Shown here: positions 36,245 to 44,151 of the stretch, piece after piece
Layout of the letters: each line of letters opens with the position of its first letter
Position numbering within the stretch: the stretch's first letter is position 1
Assembly (NCBI RefSeq): GCF_001315015.1
Contig: NZ_CP012916.1
Coordinates: forward strand, 755,021-819,020
Reading direction: 5' to 3'
From: Azospirillum brasilense
GTDB lineage: Bacteria; Pseudomonadota; Alphaproteobacteria; Azospirillales; Azospirillaceae
Length of the DNA: 64,000 bases
Notes under the pieces: generated by a model
What the model was told of the DNA's origin: nothing
The model's database searches: none
Seen by the model: the letters and a program-made list of their open reading frames with translations, nothing else
Made by a program: the position numbers and the translations under genes

Positions 36245-36288
36245 TGTTGCGTGCCATATCCCCATGCACTATGGGGTCGCGCGCAACA
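36245..36288. other. Nested inverted repeat between ohr and ohrR
   Basis: TGTTGCG (36245-36251) and CGCAACA (36282-36288) enclose CCCCAT (36260-36265) and ATGGGG (36271-36276). As RNA this is a stem-loop about 50 bases after ohr and 39 bases before ohrR. It could attenuate read-through or form an OhrR site controlling ohrR itself. Confidence 0.45.
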
Positions 36289-36326
36289 GGCCCGCGACGC
36301 GTCCCTGGCTGGGAGCCCCCCGTACG

Positions 36327-36782
36327 ATGAGCACCGAGAACGACAACCCGCTTCTTCTGGCCAACCAGGCCTGCTTCGCCCTGTATTCGGCGAATCTGGC
36401 GATGACGCGGGTTTACCGCCCGCTGCTGGAGGCGCTGGAGCTGACCTACCCGCAGTATCTGGCCATGCTCCTCCTCTGGGAGCAGGACGGCCAGACCATG
36501 AAGGCCCTTGGCGAGCGGCTGCTGCTCGACAGCGGCACGCTGACCCCGCTGCTGAAGCGGCTGGAAGGGCAGGGGCTGGTCACCCGCGGGCGCGACCCGG
36601 CGGACGAACGGCTGGTGCGCATCCACCTGACACCGCAGGGAACCGCGCTGCGGGAACGGGCGACGGGGCTGCCGGAGCGCATCGCCGCGGCGGCCAACTG
36701 CCCGCTCCCCGACCTCGCCGGCCTGCGCGACGCGCTCTTGAGCTTGCGCGACTCGCTGAACGCCGCCGCCGACCGGGACTGA
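36327..36782 (+). CDS. ohrR: MarR-family organic peroxide sensor OhrR
   Basis: This is a 151-residue dimeric repressor with the MarR winged helix-turn-helix (QTMKALGERLLLDSGTLTPL, then LLKRLEGQGLVTRGRDPADE). The reactive cysteine is C16 in LANQACFALYSA. A second cysteine, C125 (AANCPLPDL), matches the position used by two-cysteine OhrR proteins, which form an intersubunit disulphide on oxidation, as in Xanthomonas. It probably represses ohr through the repeats at 35641-35706. The gene is convergent with repA, 19 bases away, with no clear terminator. Confidence 0.92.
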   Translation: MSTENDNPLLLANQACFALYSANLAMTRVYRPLLEALELTYPQYLAMLLLWEQDGQTMKALGERLLLDSGTLTPLLKRLEGQGLVTRGRDPADERLVRIHLTPQGTALRERATGLPERIAAAANCPLPDLAGLRDALLSLRDSLNAAADRD

Positions 36783-36801
36783 GCCCGGTCGAAGGAATTG
36801 G

Positions 36802-38019
36802 TCAGCCGGCCTCGGCCATAGGCAGACGCGGCGGCTCCTCGGTCAGCCGCTTGGCGCGGCGGGCCCGTGTCTCCACCGTCGCGGCGGGGGTGACCGGCAC
36901 GAAATCGGTGGGCCGGCGGTCGTCGCCGGTGATCGCCCGCATGGCCGCCACGTTGGCGCTCTCCACCGCCTGCGCCTTGCGCACCTGGGCGAGGAACTTG
37001 GCGCTGGGCAGCATCACGTAGGTGATCCCCTCGATGCGGGCCCCCACCTTGTCGTAGAGTTTCTCCGCGCTGGTCAGGATGCCTTCCTCGACCAGGGCGT
37101 CCACCGCGGAGGTCACCGCGCGCAGCGTGTCGCGGCGGCGGCTCCACACATTCATGCCGCTGTTCTTGATGATCTCGTCCGCCGACAGGGTCATTGCCCT
37201 GGCGCCCAAGTCGCCCGGCGTCTCCGCTCCCGAATAGTCGTACTCGGCGCTGAGACGGTTGTAGAGCCAGCGGGACACCGGGCTCTTGAGCCGCATCAGC
37301 CACTGGTAGCTGACCGGCTTGAACTCCAGGTTCCGGATCGCCGAGGAAACCAGCGGATTGAACTGCAGGTGGGTTTCCTCGTCGCCCCCCTCGTCGCCGA
37401 TCAGGTCGGGGCGGGAGCGGATGGCCAGCACCGGGAAGGCCGTGGATTCCAGAAGGTTGGCCCCGCGCCCCTTCTTCACCCCCTCCGCCGGCTTGCCGAT
37501 GATGATGCGCGAGCGTGCCAGGATGGTCAGCGATTCGCGAATGTCGCGGATCGACAGGGTGTGGCCGACCGCCTTCAATTCGCGCTGGATCTCGTAGAGG
37601 GTGAAGCGCATCTGGACCTTGTCGCGGTTCTCGCCGCCCAGCGACAGGCGCGAGCGGTCCATGGCGAGGCGACGCACCACATGCTCCACCACCTGCTCGC
37701 GTTCGGCGGGGAAGACCTCGTATTCGATCTCGGTCTGGCCATCGGCCTGGGCGGCCCCGTCGTCCCGGTTGACCATCCTGGTCAGACGGGCGGGCTGGAT
37801 GGTCAGGTGGAAGGTGCTGCCGTGATAGGTGAACTCGCGCTTGATCGACGCGACGAAATTGCCCTTCGCCGGCGCGGTTTCCGCGGACCGTCCGCCGTCG
37901 CGCGAGGCGAAGACGTAGCGCGGCGCCAGATCGTACAACGCGATCAGGTGCGACTGGGAGCGGTCCTCCAGCTCGAACAGAACCAGTTGCAGCGCGCCGG
38001 GTGTCGCGATCTTGCTCAT
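36802..38019 (-). CDS. repA: Plasmid replication initiator (RepA/RPA family)
   Basis: This 405-residue protein is of the replication initiator type found on alphaproteobacterial plasmids and chromids. Two winged-helix-like regions are apparent: VQMRFTLYEIQRELKAVGH with TLSIRDIRESLTILARSRII, and WLYNRLSAEYDYSG with a following basic helix region TLSADEIIKNSGMNVWSRRR. The ATG at 38019 follows AAGGAGGGATTGG; the frame extends to 38124 without a ribosome-binding site. The adjacent 600-bp array of about 20-bp iterons, of which three inverted copies start 81 bases upstream, strongly supports an iteron-controlled origin bound by this protein. Those three may mediate autoregulation. Confidence 0.9.
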   Translation of the reverse strand: MSKIATPGALQLVLFELEDRSQSHLIALYDLAPRYVFASRDGGRSAETAPAKGNFVASIKREFTYHGSTFHLTIQPARLTRMVNRDDGAAQADGQTEIEYEVFPAEREQVVEHVVRRLAMDRSRLSLGGENRDKVQMRFTLYEIQRELKAVGHTLSIRDIRESLTILARSRIIIGKPAEGVKKGRGANLLESTAFPVLAIRSRPDLIGDEGGDEETHLQFNPLVSSAIRNLEFKPVSYQWLMRLKSPVSRWLYNRLSAEYDYSGAETPGDLGARAMTLSADEIIKNSGMNVWSRRRDTLRAVTSAVDALVEEGILTSAEKLYDKVGARIEGITYVMLPSAKFLAQVRKAQAVESANVAAMRAITGDDRRPTDFVPVTPAATVETRARRAKRLTEEPPRLPMAEAG

Positions 38020-38100
38020 CCAATCCCTCCTTGCCCGGCTATGACCATGCGGCGGGAGGCGCGCGCTGACAACCGCTTCGTGACGGGCGACCTCCTTCGG

Positions 38101-38162
38101 TATGGAGCCTTTGCCCGCGCCCATGGAGCGATAGCCCGCGGGTATGGAGCAACAGCCCGCGC
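38101..38162 (-). repeat. Three iterons in the repA promoter region (minus orientation)
   Basis: TATGGAGCCTTTGCCCGCGC (38101), CATGGAGCGATAGCCCGCGG (38122) and TATGGAGCAACAGCCCGCGC (38143) follow each other at exactly 21-bp pitch. They are inverted relative to the main array. They lie 82-143 bp upstream of the repA start, where Rep binding would repress its own promoter. Confidence 0.88.
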
Positions 38163-38259
38163 TTGTCCGGCACGGCGTTGAGATCCTTCGACTCTGTCCG
38201 CGACTCCACCGCCCGCTGCGAATCGCTCCCTAACGACGAAGATCAAGGCGCGGACCAAG

Positions 38260-38696
38260 GCGCGGGCTATCGCTCCATGACCGCGAGTCTCCCCGCGAGT
38301 CGGAACTCCATGGGTCGGACCGGCGAAGCGCGAGCAGAAACTCCATCCTCTGCTCGCCGCCGGATCGCCCCCCGGGCGGTGCGGACGGCAGGGCGCGGGC
38401 TGTCGCTCCATACCCGCGGGCTATCGCTCCATGGTGGGCGGGTGAACCTCCGCCGAAACGCGGGCTGTTGCTCCATAGTCCCGCGCACCGGCCGCAGCCT
38501 ATGGCTCCAACGACCGCGAATCCGGAGGCGCGGGCTATCGCTCCAGGGGCGCGGGTTTCCACTCCAGGATTCCGATTCGGCGATGAAGCGCGGGCTGTCG
38601 CTCCATAGCGGCGGGCAAAGGCTCCAGGAGCGCGGGCCAGGGCTTCAACGGCGCGGGTTACCGCTCCATGCCCGGCTATGGAGCGACAGCCCGCGG
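38260..38696 (+). repeat. oriV: Main iteron array, predicted origin of replication oriV
   Basis: Thirteen copies related to GCGCGGGCTATCGCTCCATA start at 38260, 38293, 38328, 38393, 38414, 38458, 38492, 38528, 38549, 38588, 38609, 38630 and 38651, many at 21-bp pitch (two helical turns). A last copy is inverted at 38677-38696. Copies at 38293, 38328 and 38492 are degenerate. This is the hallmark of an iteron-type origin bound by the adjacent Rep. Open frames crossing it come only from the repeats' base composition. No AT-rich unwinding element or DnaA box is obvious inside the array. Confidence 0.9.
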
Positions 38697-38793
38697 TTTG
38701 AAGAGTCGTGCGCCGCCAGGAATCCTGATCCGCAAAGCCACCGGCCCGCCTTCTGTGCGGAGCCGGTCCCGACAGCCTTGCGGAGACCGCATC

Positions 38794-39663
38794 ATGACAC
38801 CCCGCGACGACACGGCAATGGACGCCCCACCGGGTGAGGCCCCACGAGAATCCGGCCCGCCCGCCGACACCGGGCGGTGGGGCCGGATTCCGGCCTGGTG
38901 GCTCGGTCATCCCGCCATCGACGCCGACGGTTTGGCCGTTCTGGCCGCGCTGGCAACCTACGCCAACGCCCGCGGCGAGTGCTGGCCGTCCCAGGCGACC
39001 CTCGCCACGGCACTGAAGCGCAGCCGCAGCACGGTGAACCGCATCCTCGGCCATCTCGCCGAATCCGGGGTGATCGCGAGGGAGTCCCGCCGCTCCGCCT
39101 CGGGCGGGCGCCTGTCCTGCCTGTACCGGCTGCGGCTGGTCCCCGGCGACGGAGCGATTCCGGCGGCCGGTGTGGAGGAGGTTCGGACCGGAATGCCCCC
39201 TGTGCAGCCGCCGGCCAAGGATGTCGCTCCCACCGACTCCCCTTGTGCGCCGGTGCGACAGGAACAGCCGGAATCCGAACAGACTCCGGACTCGCACGCT
39301 TCCCGCGAGCCCGCGCAGGCCGTGCCGGACGGTTGGATGCCGGATGCCGAGGCTCGCGCCTGGGCCGAACACCGCTTCGCCGGGGTCGATCTGGACCGTC
39401 ACGCCGAAGGCTTCCGGCTGCGCTGCCAAGCCCACGGCTACCGCTACCGCGATGCCGTGGCCGCTTGGAAAGCCTGGCTGACGCAGGACGCCGCCGCCGG
39501 CAAGGCGCCGTTGCTCCGTTCGTCCAGCCGATCCGCCAGCGCAAGGTCCGCAGCCACAGCGCCCGTACCCGAACAGAAGCTCGGAGCCTGGATGGCCGCC
39601 GCGGCGAAGCTCAACGCCACCCACGGCGCCACCCCGCAAGCCCACCCGAACGTTTGGAGGTGA
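38794..39663 (+). CDS. Helix-turn-helix protein beside the replication origin
   Basis: This 289-residue protein starts at the ATG 98 bases after the last iteron, with CGGAGA upstream. Residues about 45-105 form a winged helix-turn-helix of the HTH_36 type (LAALATYANARGECWPSQAT, then LATALKRSRSTVNRILGHLAESGVI), as in many phage and plasmid replication proteins. A low-complexity linker (about 140-195) leads to a C-terminal helical region with AEGFRLRCQAHGYRYRDAVAAWKAWL. It is followed after 9 bases by another small gene, and the pair is plausibly involved in replication initiation or copy control. The role is inferred from location. Confidence 0.75.
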   Translation: MTPRDDTAMDAPPGEAPRESGPPADTGRWGRIPAWWLGHPAIDADGLAVLAALATYANARGECWPSQATLATALKRSRSTVNRILGHLAESGVIARESRRSASGGRLSCLYRLRLVPGDGAIPAAGVEEVRTGMPPVQPPAKDVAPTDSPCAPVRQEQPESEQTPDSHASREPAQAVPDGWMPDAEARAWAEHRFAGVDLDRHAEGFRLRCQAHGYRYRDAVAAWKAWLTQDAAAGKAPLLRSSSRSASARSAATAPVPEQKLGAWMAAAAKLNATHGATPQAHPNVWR

Positions 39664-39672
39664 GGAAACACC

Positions 39673-40359
39673 ATGACCGCACAACCGCGATCCGCTCCGC
39701 CCGGGGGGGCAAGCCCCTCGGTCGTCACCCATTTGCCGTCCCGACCGCCGCTTCCCTTCGATCCCGCCGCACCCGCCCATGAGCGCGGTCTGGCGCTGGC
39801 GGCGGCGCTGCCGGTGCCGCTCAGGACCGTTCTCGCCTCCGGGCGGGTGGAACGCCGGCCGCGATTCGGCGACCGCGGTTTCGATGGGGTTACCGAGGAG
39901 TGGACGCCACCGGACGGGGTGAGCGGCCAGCATGCCCTGATGGCGCGGCGCGCGCTCGACGAGCTGACCGGCTCCATCCTGGCCCCGGCCTCGCCCGACC
40001 ATTTGCTGGCCCGCGTCCTCGCCCTGCTCAGCCACTATCCGGCCAAGGGAACCGCGCCGGAGGTGGAGCATCTAGTCGCGCTCGACTGGGCGGAGGACCT
40101 CGGCGAGTTCCCGGCCTGGGCGGTCGACGCGGCGGCGCGGACCTGGCGCCGCACGCAGAAATGGCGCCCGTCCATCGCGGAGATGCGGGCGCTGTGCGAG
40201 GAGGCCTGCGCGCCGGAATGGGCGCTGGCGCGACGCCTGTCGTCCATCGCGGTGGCGGGAAGCGCGTCCGGCGGAGACGGGGCGGGCGAGGGGACCGGCC
40301 ACGGCCGCGCCGGACGGCTGCGCGCGCTGGCCGGTGGAGCGGTCCGGCGGATGGGATGA
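39673..40359 (+). CDS. Hypothetical replication-module protein
   Basis: This 228-residue protein has no signal peptide or membrane segment. Its central part (about 85-185) is helical. It contains LGEFPAWAVDAAARTWRRTQ then KWRPSIAEMRALCEE, a pattern seen in phage and plasmid proteins thought to load helicase (a residue pair W...W-P-x-x-x-E). I cannot name a family with certainty. It is coupled to the helix-turn-helix gene (9-base gap) next to the iterons, so a replication accessory role is the best guess. It ends 22 bases from the convergent dctP-like gene. Confidence 0.6.
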   Translation: MTAQPRSAPPGGASPSVVTHLPSRPPLPFDPAAPAHERGLALAAALPVPLRTVLASGRVERRPRFGDRGFDGVTEEWTPPDGVSGQHALMARRALDELTGSILAPASPDHLLARVLALLSHYPAKGTAPEVEHLVALDWAEDLGEFPAWAVDAAARTWRRTQKWRPSIAEMRALCEEACAPEWALARRLSSIAVAGSASGGDGAGEGTGHGRAGRLRALAGGAVRRMG

Positions 40360-40381
40360 ACTGACCGCCCGGCCGCACCGC

Positions 40382-41422
40382 TTACGGCGTCCGCTCCTCC
40401 CGGATCGCCCGCTCGAAGGCGGCCAGCATCTCCACCCCCTCGGCGCCGAACCGCCGCTCGATGGCCTGCCGGACCGCGGGCTGGGTGACTTTGCGGAACG
40501 CCTCCGCCTCGCGCGGGGTCAGCGTGTGGACCTCCATGCGCTGCGCCAGCGGCGGCAGGCCGCGGTCCGAGGATTCGATCAGGCGGCTGAGGCCGCGGCT
40601 GGCGACGACGCCCAGCCGGGCGGCGTTCATCACGGCCGCGCGGTCGCTGGGGGCGAGGTCGTCCAGGAACTTGGCGTTCATCACCCAGACATAGGGGAGG
40701 AACAGGTGGTTGCTCAGCGTCAGGTGGCGCTGCACCTCGTCGAAGCGGGCGAAGCGGACGATCGGCACCGGATTCATCTGGCCGTCCACAGCACCGGTGC
40801 CCAGCGCGTTGTAGAGGTCCGACCAGGCGACGTTGACCGGCGTGCCGCCCAGGCTGCCGATCATGGTGCGGTGCGTCTCCAGATCCATGGTGCGGATCTT
40901 CAGGCCCTTCATGTCCTCGGGCTGGCGGATCGGGCGCTTGGAGTTGGTGATGGTGAACAGCCCGCCCGGATCGCCGAAGCCCAGCACGGCGAGGCCCGCC
41001 TTGCGCCGGATCTCCTCGGCCAGCCGGTGGCCGAAGGGGCCGTCGAAGACGTCGTAGGCGTTGGCGACCGAGGAATAGGCGAAGGGCAGGTCGATGACCG
41101 CCAGCATCGGGTAAAGCGGCGCCACCCCGCCGACCGAGGAGATGGCCGACTGGATGGTCCCCTGGCGGACCAGCTTCACCGCGTCGCCGTCGCGGCCCAT
41201 CTGGCCCTCGGGAAAGATCTCCACGCGCACGCGCCTCTCGGTCGCCACCTCCACATGGTTCTTGAAGACGATCGCCATGGCCCCGGCGGTGTTGTCGAAG
41301 GCGTCGTTGCGGTTGGGGTGGGCCAGCTTGATGACCGTCTCGGCGGACACCCCGGCGGCGGCGAGCGCCAGCGCCAGTACCGTGCAGGCGGCCAACAGCC
41401 GCGCCGTCCATCTGCTTTTCAT
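40382..41422 (-). CDS. Orphan TRAP-transporter-type solute-binding protein (DctP family)
   Basis: This is a 346-residue exported protein with a signal peptide of about 27 residues (ending AAAGVSAET). The DctP fold is indicated by AHPNRNDAFD, FPEGQMGRDGDAVKLVRQG, the ligand-arginine region GLKIRTMDLETHRTMI, and WSDLYNALGTGAVDGQMNP. The membrane partners DctQ and DctM are not present in the window. It is the last gene of the seven-gene operon and lies 15 bases after a Cache-domain cyclase. TRAP binding proteins are known to work with sensor proteins, so it may present an organic acid to that receptor rather than serve transport. Confidence 0.88.
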   Translation of the reverse strand: MKSRWTARLLAACTVLALALAAAGVSAETVIKLAHPNRNDAFDNTAGAMAIVFKNHVEVATERRVRVEIFPEGQMGRDGDAVKLVRQGTIQSAISSVGGVAPLYPMLAVIDLPFAYSSVANAYDVFDGPFGHRLAEEIRRKAGLAVLGFGDPGGLFTITNSKRPIRQPEDMKGLKIRTMDLETHRTMIGSLGGTPVNVAWSDLYNALGTGAVDGQMNPVPIVRFARFDEVQRHLTLSNHLFLPYVWVMNAKFLDDLAPSDRAAVMNAARLGVVASRGLSRLIESSDRGLPPLAQRMEVHTLTPREAEAFRKVTQPAVRQAIERRFGAEGVEMLAAFERAIREERTP

Positions 41423-41437
41423 CGCGTCCTCTTCCGG

Positions 41438-43579
41438 CTACTTGGATTTGAAATGCTCGGCGGGGTCCCAGCCGTCGCCGGGCGGGTCGGCGATCAGCCG
41501 CTCGCAACGCGCGATGTAGAGCCGGGCCAGCGCCGCCACCTCCGGCTCGCCGGCCAGGGGCTGGAGAAGCTCCAGGGCGGCCGACCAGCGCCGGCCGCGG
41601 TAGAGCGAGACGGCGACGTGCCACTGGCGGCACAGGTCGTGGGTTTCCGGTGGGCGGGCGAAGGCCGAGTGCGGGTCGAGGGCGCCGACCAGCTCGAACA
41701 GCTCGATCGGCGCCGACAGGCCCGAGGGCACGGCGAGATCGACGGGCCGGAACAGGAAGCGCCCGCGCACCGCCTGCTCCACCGCCCCGGTGACCAGGAT
41801 GCTGGTGCCGTAGACCTTGTTCAGCCCCTCGATGCGCGAGGCGAGGTTCACGTGGGAGCCGAGTGCGGTGTACTGCATACGGTCGGAGGAGCCGACGTTG
41901 CCCACCACCACCTCCCCCAGATGCAGGCCGAAGCGGGTCGGCATCGGCGGCATGCCGGCGGCGAGGCAGGCGTCGTTGATGGCGCGGTTGACCGACAGGC
42001 AGCCGAGAGCGGCGAGGCAGGCGTGCTCCGCATGGTCCGGGTCGGGGCGCGGAGCGTTCCAGAAGGCCATGATGGCGTCGCCGATGAACTTGTCCACCGT
42101 GCCGCCATGGCCGTGGATGCAGGCGGTCATCCGCTCGAAATAGGTGGTCAGCCGGTCCAGCACCTGCTGCGGCGGCATGGCTTCGCTGGTCGCGGTGAAG
42201 CCGGCGATGTCGCTGAACAGGATGCTGAGGGGGCGCGTCTCGCCGCCCAGCTCGCCGCCGTCGCCGGTCACGATGATGTCGCGCACCAGCGCCTTGGGCA
42301 CATAGGCGCCGAAGCGGCGCAGGCCGCCCTTCATGGCCTCCACGGCGCCGGCCAGCTCCGCCACCTCCTGCACGCGGGTGCGCACGGCGAAGCGGCCGGT
42401 CAGGTCGAAGTGGCGGATGCGCTTGGTCTCCGACACGATGTCCTGCATCGGGCGGGTCAGCCGGTGCGACAGCCAGAGCAGCAGCAGGATCGACACCGCC
42501 AGCAGCCCGGCGCCGATCACGACGATGCGGTAGGTGGCGCGGCGCAGCGAGCCGACGAACTCGTCCACCTCCACCGCCACGCCGACGGTCCAGCCGCCGC
42601 CGATCCCGTCGGCCAGGGTCGCGAACTCGACGATGTAGTCGTGGCCCATTGGCCCCAGCGGGGCGATGAAGCGGTCGCCGGCCCCGCCGTTGCGGCGCTC
42701 CACCGCCTCGGCCAGCACCGGGTCGGGGAAGGTCGCGGTGGTGTGGAGCGCCGCCGTCGTGCCGTCGCCGCCGACCAGCAGGTCGGCCCGGTTGTGGCAG
42801 ATCACCCGCCCGTTGCCGTCGATCACGAACACCGCCCCGGACGGCCCGATGCGCAGGGCGTCCAGCCGGGCCGCCAGCCTGTCCAGCGAGACGTCGGCCC
42901 CGATGGTGCCGATGGGCACCCCGTCGTCGGTGGCCATCCGGTAGGAGACGGTGACCACCGGGCGCCGGGTCGCCGGCAGGACGAAGGCGTCGGACATCAC
43001 CGCCGTCCCGACCGTCTGCGCCGCCACGTACCAGGGGGCGGTGCGCGGGTCCTCCGTCGCCTCCGTCCGCTCCACGCCGGTGACCTGTCCCCAGGAACGC
43101 AGGTAGAAATAGGAGTCGGCGAAGCTGCCGGAGCTGGAATCCTGCATGCGCAGGGCGAGCGCGCTGCCGGGCGGCGGGATGGCCGGGCCGAAGCGCCCGC
43201 CGTCGGGGGCCAGCCGCGCCATCTGGAAGAAGGCCCCGTCCCCGGCGAAGCCGACATAGAGCGAGGCGAGCTGCGGCAGGGTGGCCAGGGCGTCGGAGAA
43301 GTAGCGCAGCGATTCGATGCGGCGCAGCCCGTTCCGGTCGATCCGCCCGAACCCGGCCATCGCCTCGGCGACGCGGGCCACCGGGCTGACCAGCCCGTTC
43401 AAGTCGTTGGTGACCGTCTGGGTGGTGCGCGCGATGGACTGGGACGCCACCTCCAGCGCGCTGCGGGAGTTCTCGTGGAAGAGGTAGCTGAGCATCACCG
43501 CGATCAGCGGCACCGTCGTCAGCAGGAAGGCCAGCGCGATTCCCACGCGCAGGCGTATCCGGTACGGCGTTTGGGACAT
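41438..43579 (-). CDS. Cache-domain class III (IIIb-type) nucleotide cyclase
   Basis: This is a 713-residue membrane protein. TM1 is at about 12-34, a double Cache periplasmic sensor at about 40-345, TM2 at about 350-370, a HAMP-like linker at 371-420, and the cyclase domain at about 445-625. The metal aspartates D457 (LFSDIAGFT) and D501 (FIGDAIMAFW), the substrate lysine K497, N578 and R582 are in place. The second purine-specifying position is T571 rather than Asp (RMQYTALGSHVNLASR), the hallmark of class IIIb enzymes, some of which respond to bicarbonate. cAMP is the likely product. A short C-terminal helical region follows. The ATG at 43579 is preferred over an upstream one 12 codons earlier. 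Confidence 0.9.
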   Translation of the reverse strand: MSQTPYRIRLRVGIALAFLLTTVPLIAVMLSYLFHENSRSALEVASQSIARTTQTVTNDLNGLVSPVARVAEAMAGFGRIDRNGLRRIESLRYFSDALATLPQLASLYVGFAGDGAFFQMARLAPDGGRFGPAIPPPGSALALRMQDSSSGSFADSYFYLRSWGQVTGVERTEATEDPRTAPWYVAAQTVGTAVMSDAFVLPATRRPVVTVSYRMATDDGVPIGTIGADVSLDRLAARLDALRIGPSGAVFVIDGNGRVICHNRADLLVGGDGTTAALHTTATFPDPVLAEAVERRNGGAGDRFIAPLGPMGHDYIVEFATLADGIGGGWTVGVAVEVDEFVGSLRRATYRIVVIGAGLLAVSILLLLWLSHRLTRPMQDIVSETKRIRHFDLTGRFAVRTRVQEVAELAGAVEAMKGGLRRFGAYVPKALVRDIIVTGDGGELGGETRPLSILFSDIAGFTATSEAMPPQQVLDRLTTYFERMTACIHGHGGTVDKFIGDAIMAFWNAPRPDPDHAEHACLAALGCLSVNRAINDACLAAGMPPMPTRFGLHLGEVVVGNVGSSDRMQYTALGSHVNLASRIEGLNKVYGTSILVTGAVEQAVRGRFLFRPVDLAVPSGLSAPIELFELVGALDPHSAFARPPETHDLCRQWHVAVSLYRGRRWSAALELLQPLAGEPEVAALARLYIARCERLIADPPGDGWDPAEHFKSK

Positions 43580-43623
43580 CGGGCGGTCTCCGGAGGGCCA
43601 AAGGAGCGGTGACAAAGGGCGCC

Positions 43624-44151
43624 TCAGCCGCCGGCCGGGGCGGACAGGTCGCGGACGAAGAGGAGGCGGTCGTGCCCGTCGTGCTTGGGCCTGCGCGCGA
43701 AGACGCGCATGCCGACCGACAGCATCCCGCGCACGCTGGCCGTGTTCTCGGGCCGCACGGTGGCGAACCAGTAGCGGTGCCGGTCCGGCGGCAGGACCCC
43801 CTGCGCGGCGGTTTCGATCAGGCGCCGGTGCAGCCCCTGCCCGCGCCGGTCGGGATGAACCAGGATGCCGGTGAAGTGCAGCGCCCGGTCGAGGTCACCC
43901 TCCGGAAGTCCGTAGTCGCGGCCCAGATTGTGGGCGGCCCGGCCGGGAAACTGCACGGCGAGGAAGGCGGCGAGACCACGGTCGGTCAGCGCGCCGAGGA
44001 CCACGCCGTGCCCCGCCGCCGGACCGGCCAGCATGTCCGACAGCTCGGCCTCGCCGAGCGGGTGCATCAGCGGGCCGCAGGACTCCCGCTGCAACTCCAG
44101 GACGGCGCCCAGCGCGTCCGAGGTGAGAGGAGCGAAGCGCAGGCCGCTCAT
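43624..44151 (-). CDS. GNAT-family N-acetyltransferase
   Basis: This 175-residue protein has the acetyl-CoA-binding motif HPDRRGQGLHRRLIE (about 110-124), preceded by the beta strand ALHFTGILV and followed by ATVRPENTASVRGMLSVGMRV. These are standard GNAT elements. The substrate is unknown. Its ATG overlaps the stop of the receptor-MFS gene by 4 bases (ATGA) and the cyclase gene starts 44 bases further on, so it belongs to the same operon. It may modify a small molecule or an amino group related to what the MFS protein carries; that is only a guess. Confidence 0.85.
   Translation of the reverse strand: MSGLRFAPLTSDALGAVLELQRESCGPLMHPLGEAELSDMLAGPAAGHGVVLGALTDRGLAAFLAVQFPGRAAHNLGRDYGLPEGDLDRALHFTGILVHPDRRGQGLHRRLIETAAQGVLPPDRHRYWFATVRPENTASVRGMLSVGMRVFARRPKHDGHDRLLFVRDLSAPAGG

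Noticed and set aside
38260..38670. Regular 21-bp periodic repeats that could suggest a CRISPR array
   Set aside because: Units are about 20 bp with only one or a few bases between most of them, vary in sequence, and adjoin a rep gene; there are no unique spacers or cas genes, so they are iterons.
38230..40071. A 613-codon minus-strand frame across the iterons
   Set aside because: It is generated by repeat sequence and by the complement of the two plus-strand genes; it has no family motif or ribosome-binding site.
40035..43601. An 1188-codon minus-strand frame over the cyclase and DctP genes
   Set aside because: It is the shifted frame of those two genes, giving Arg/Ala/Gly-rich text; the correct frames have all catalytic residues.
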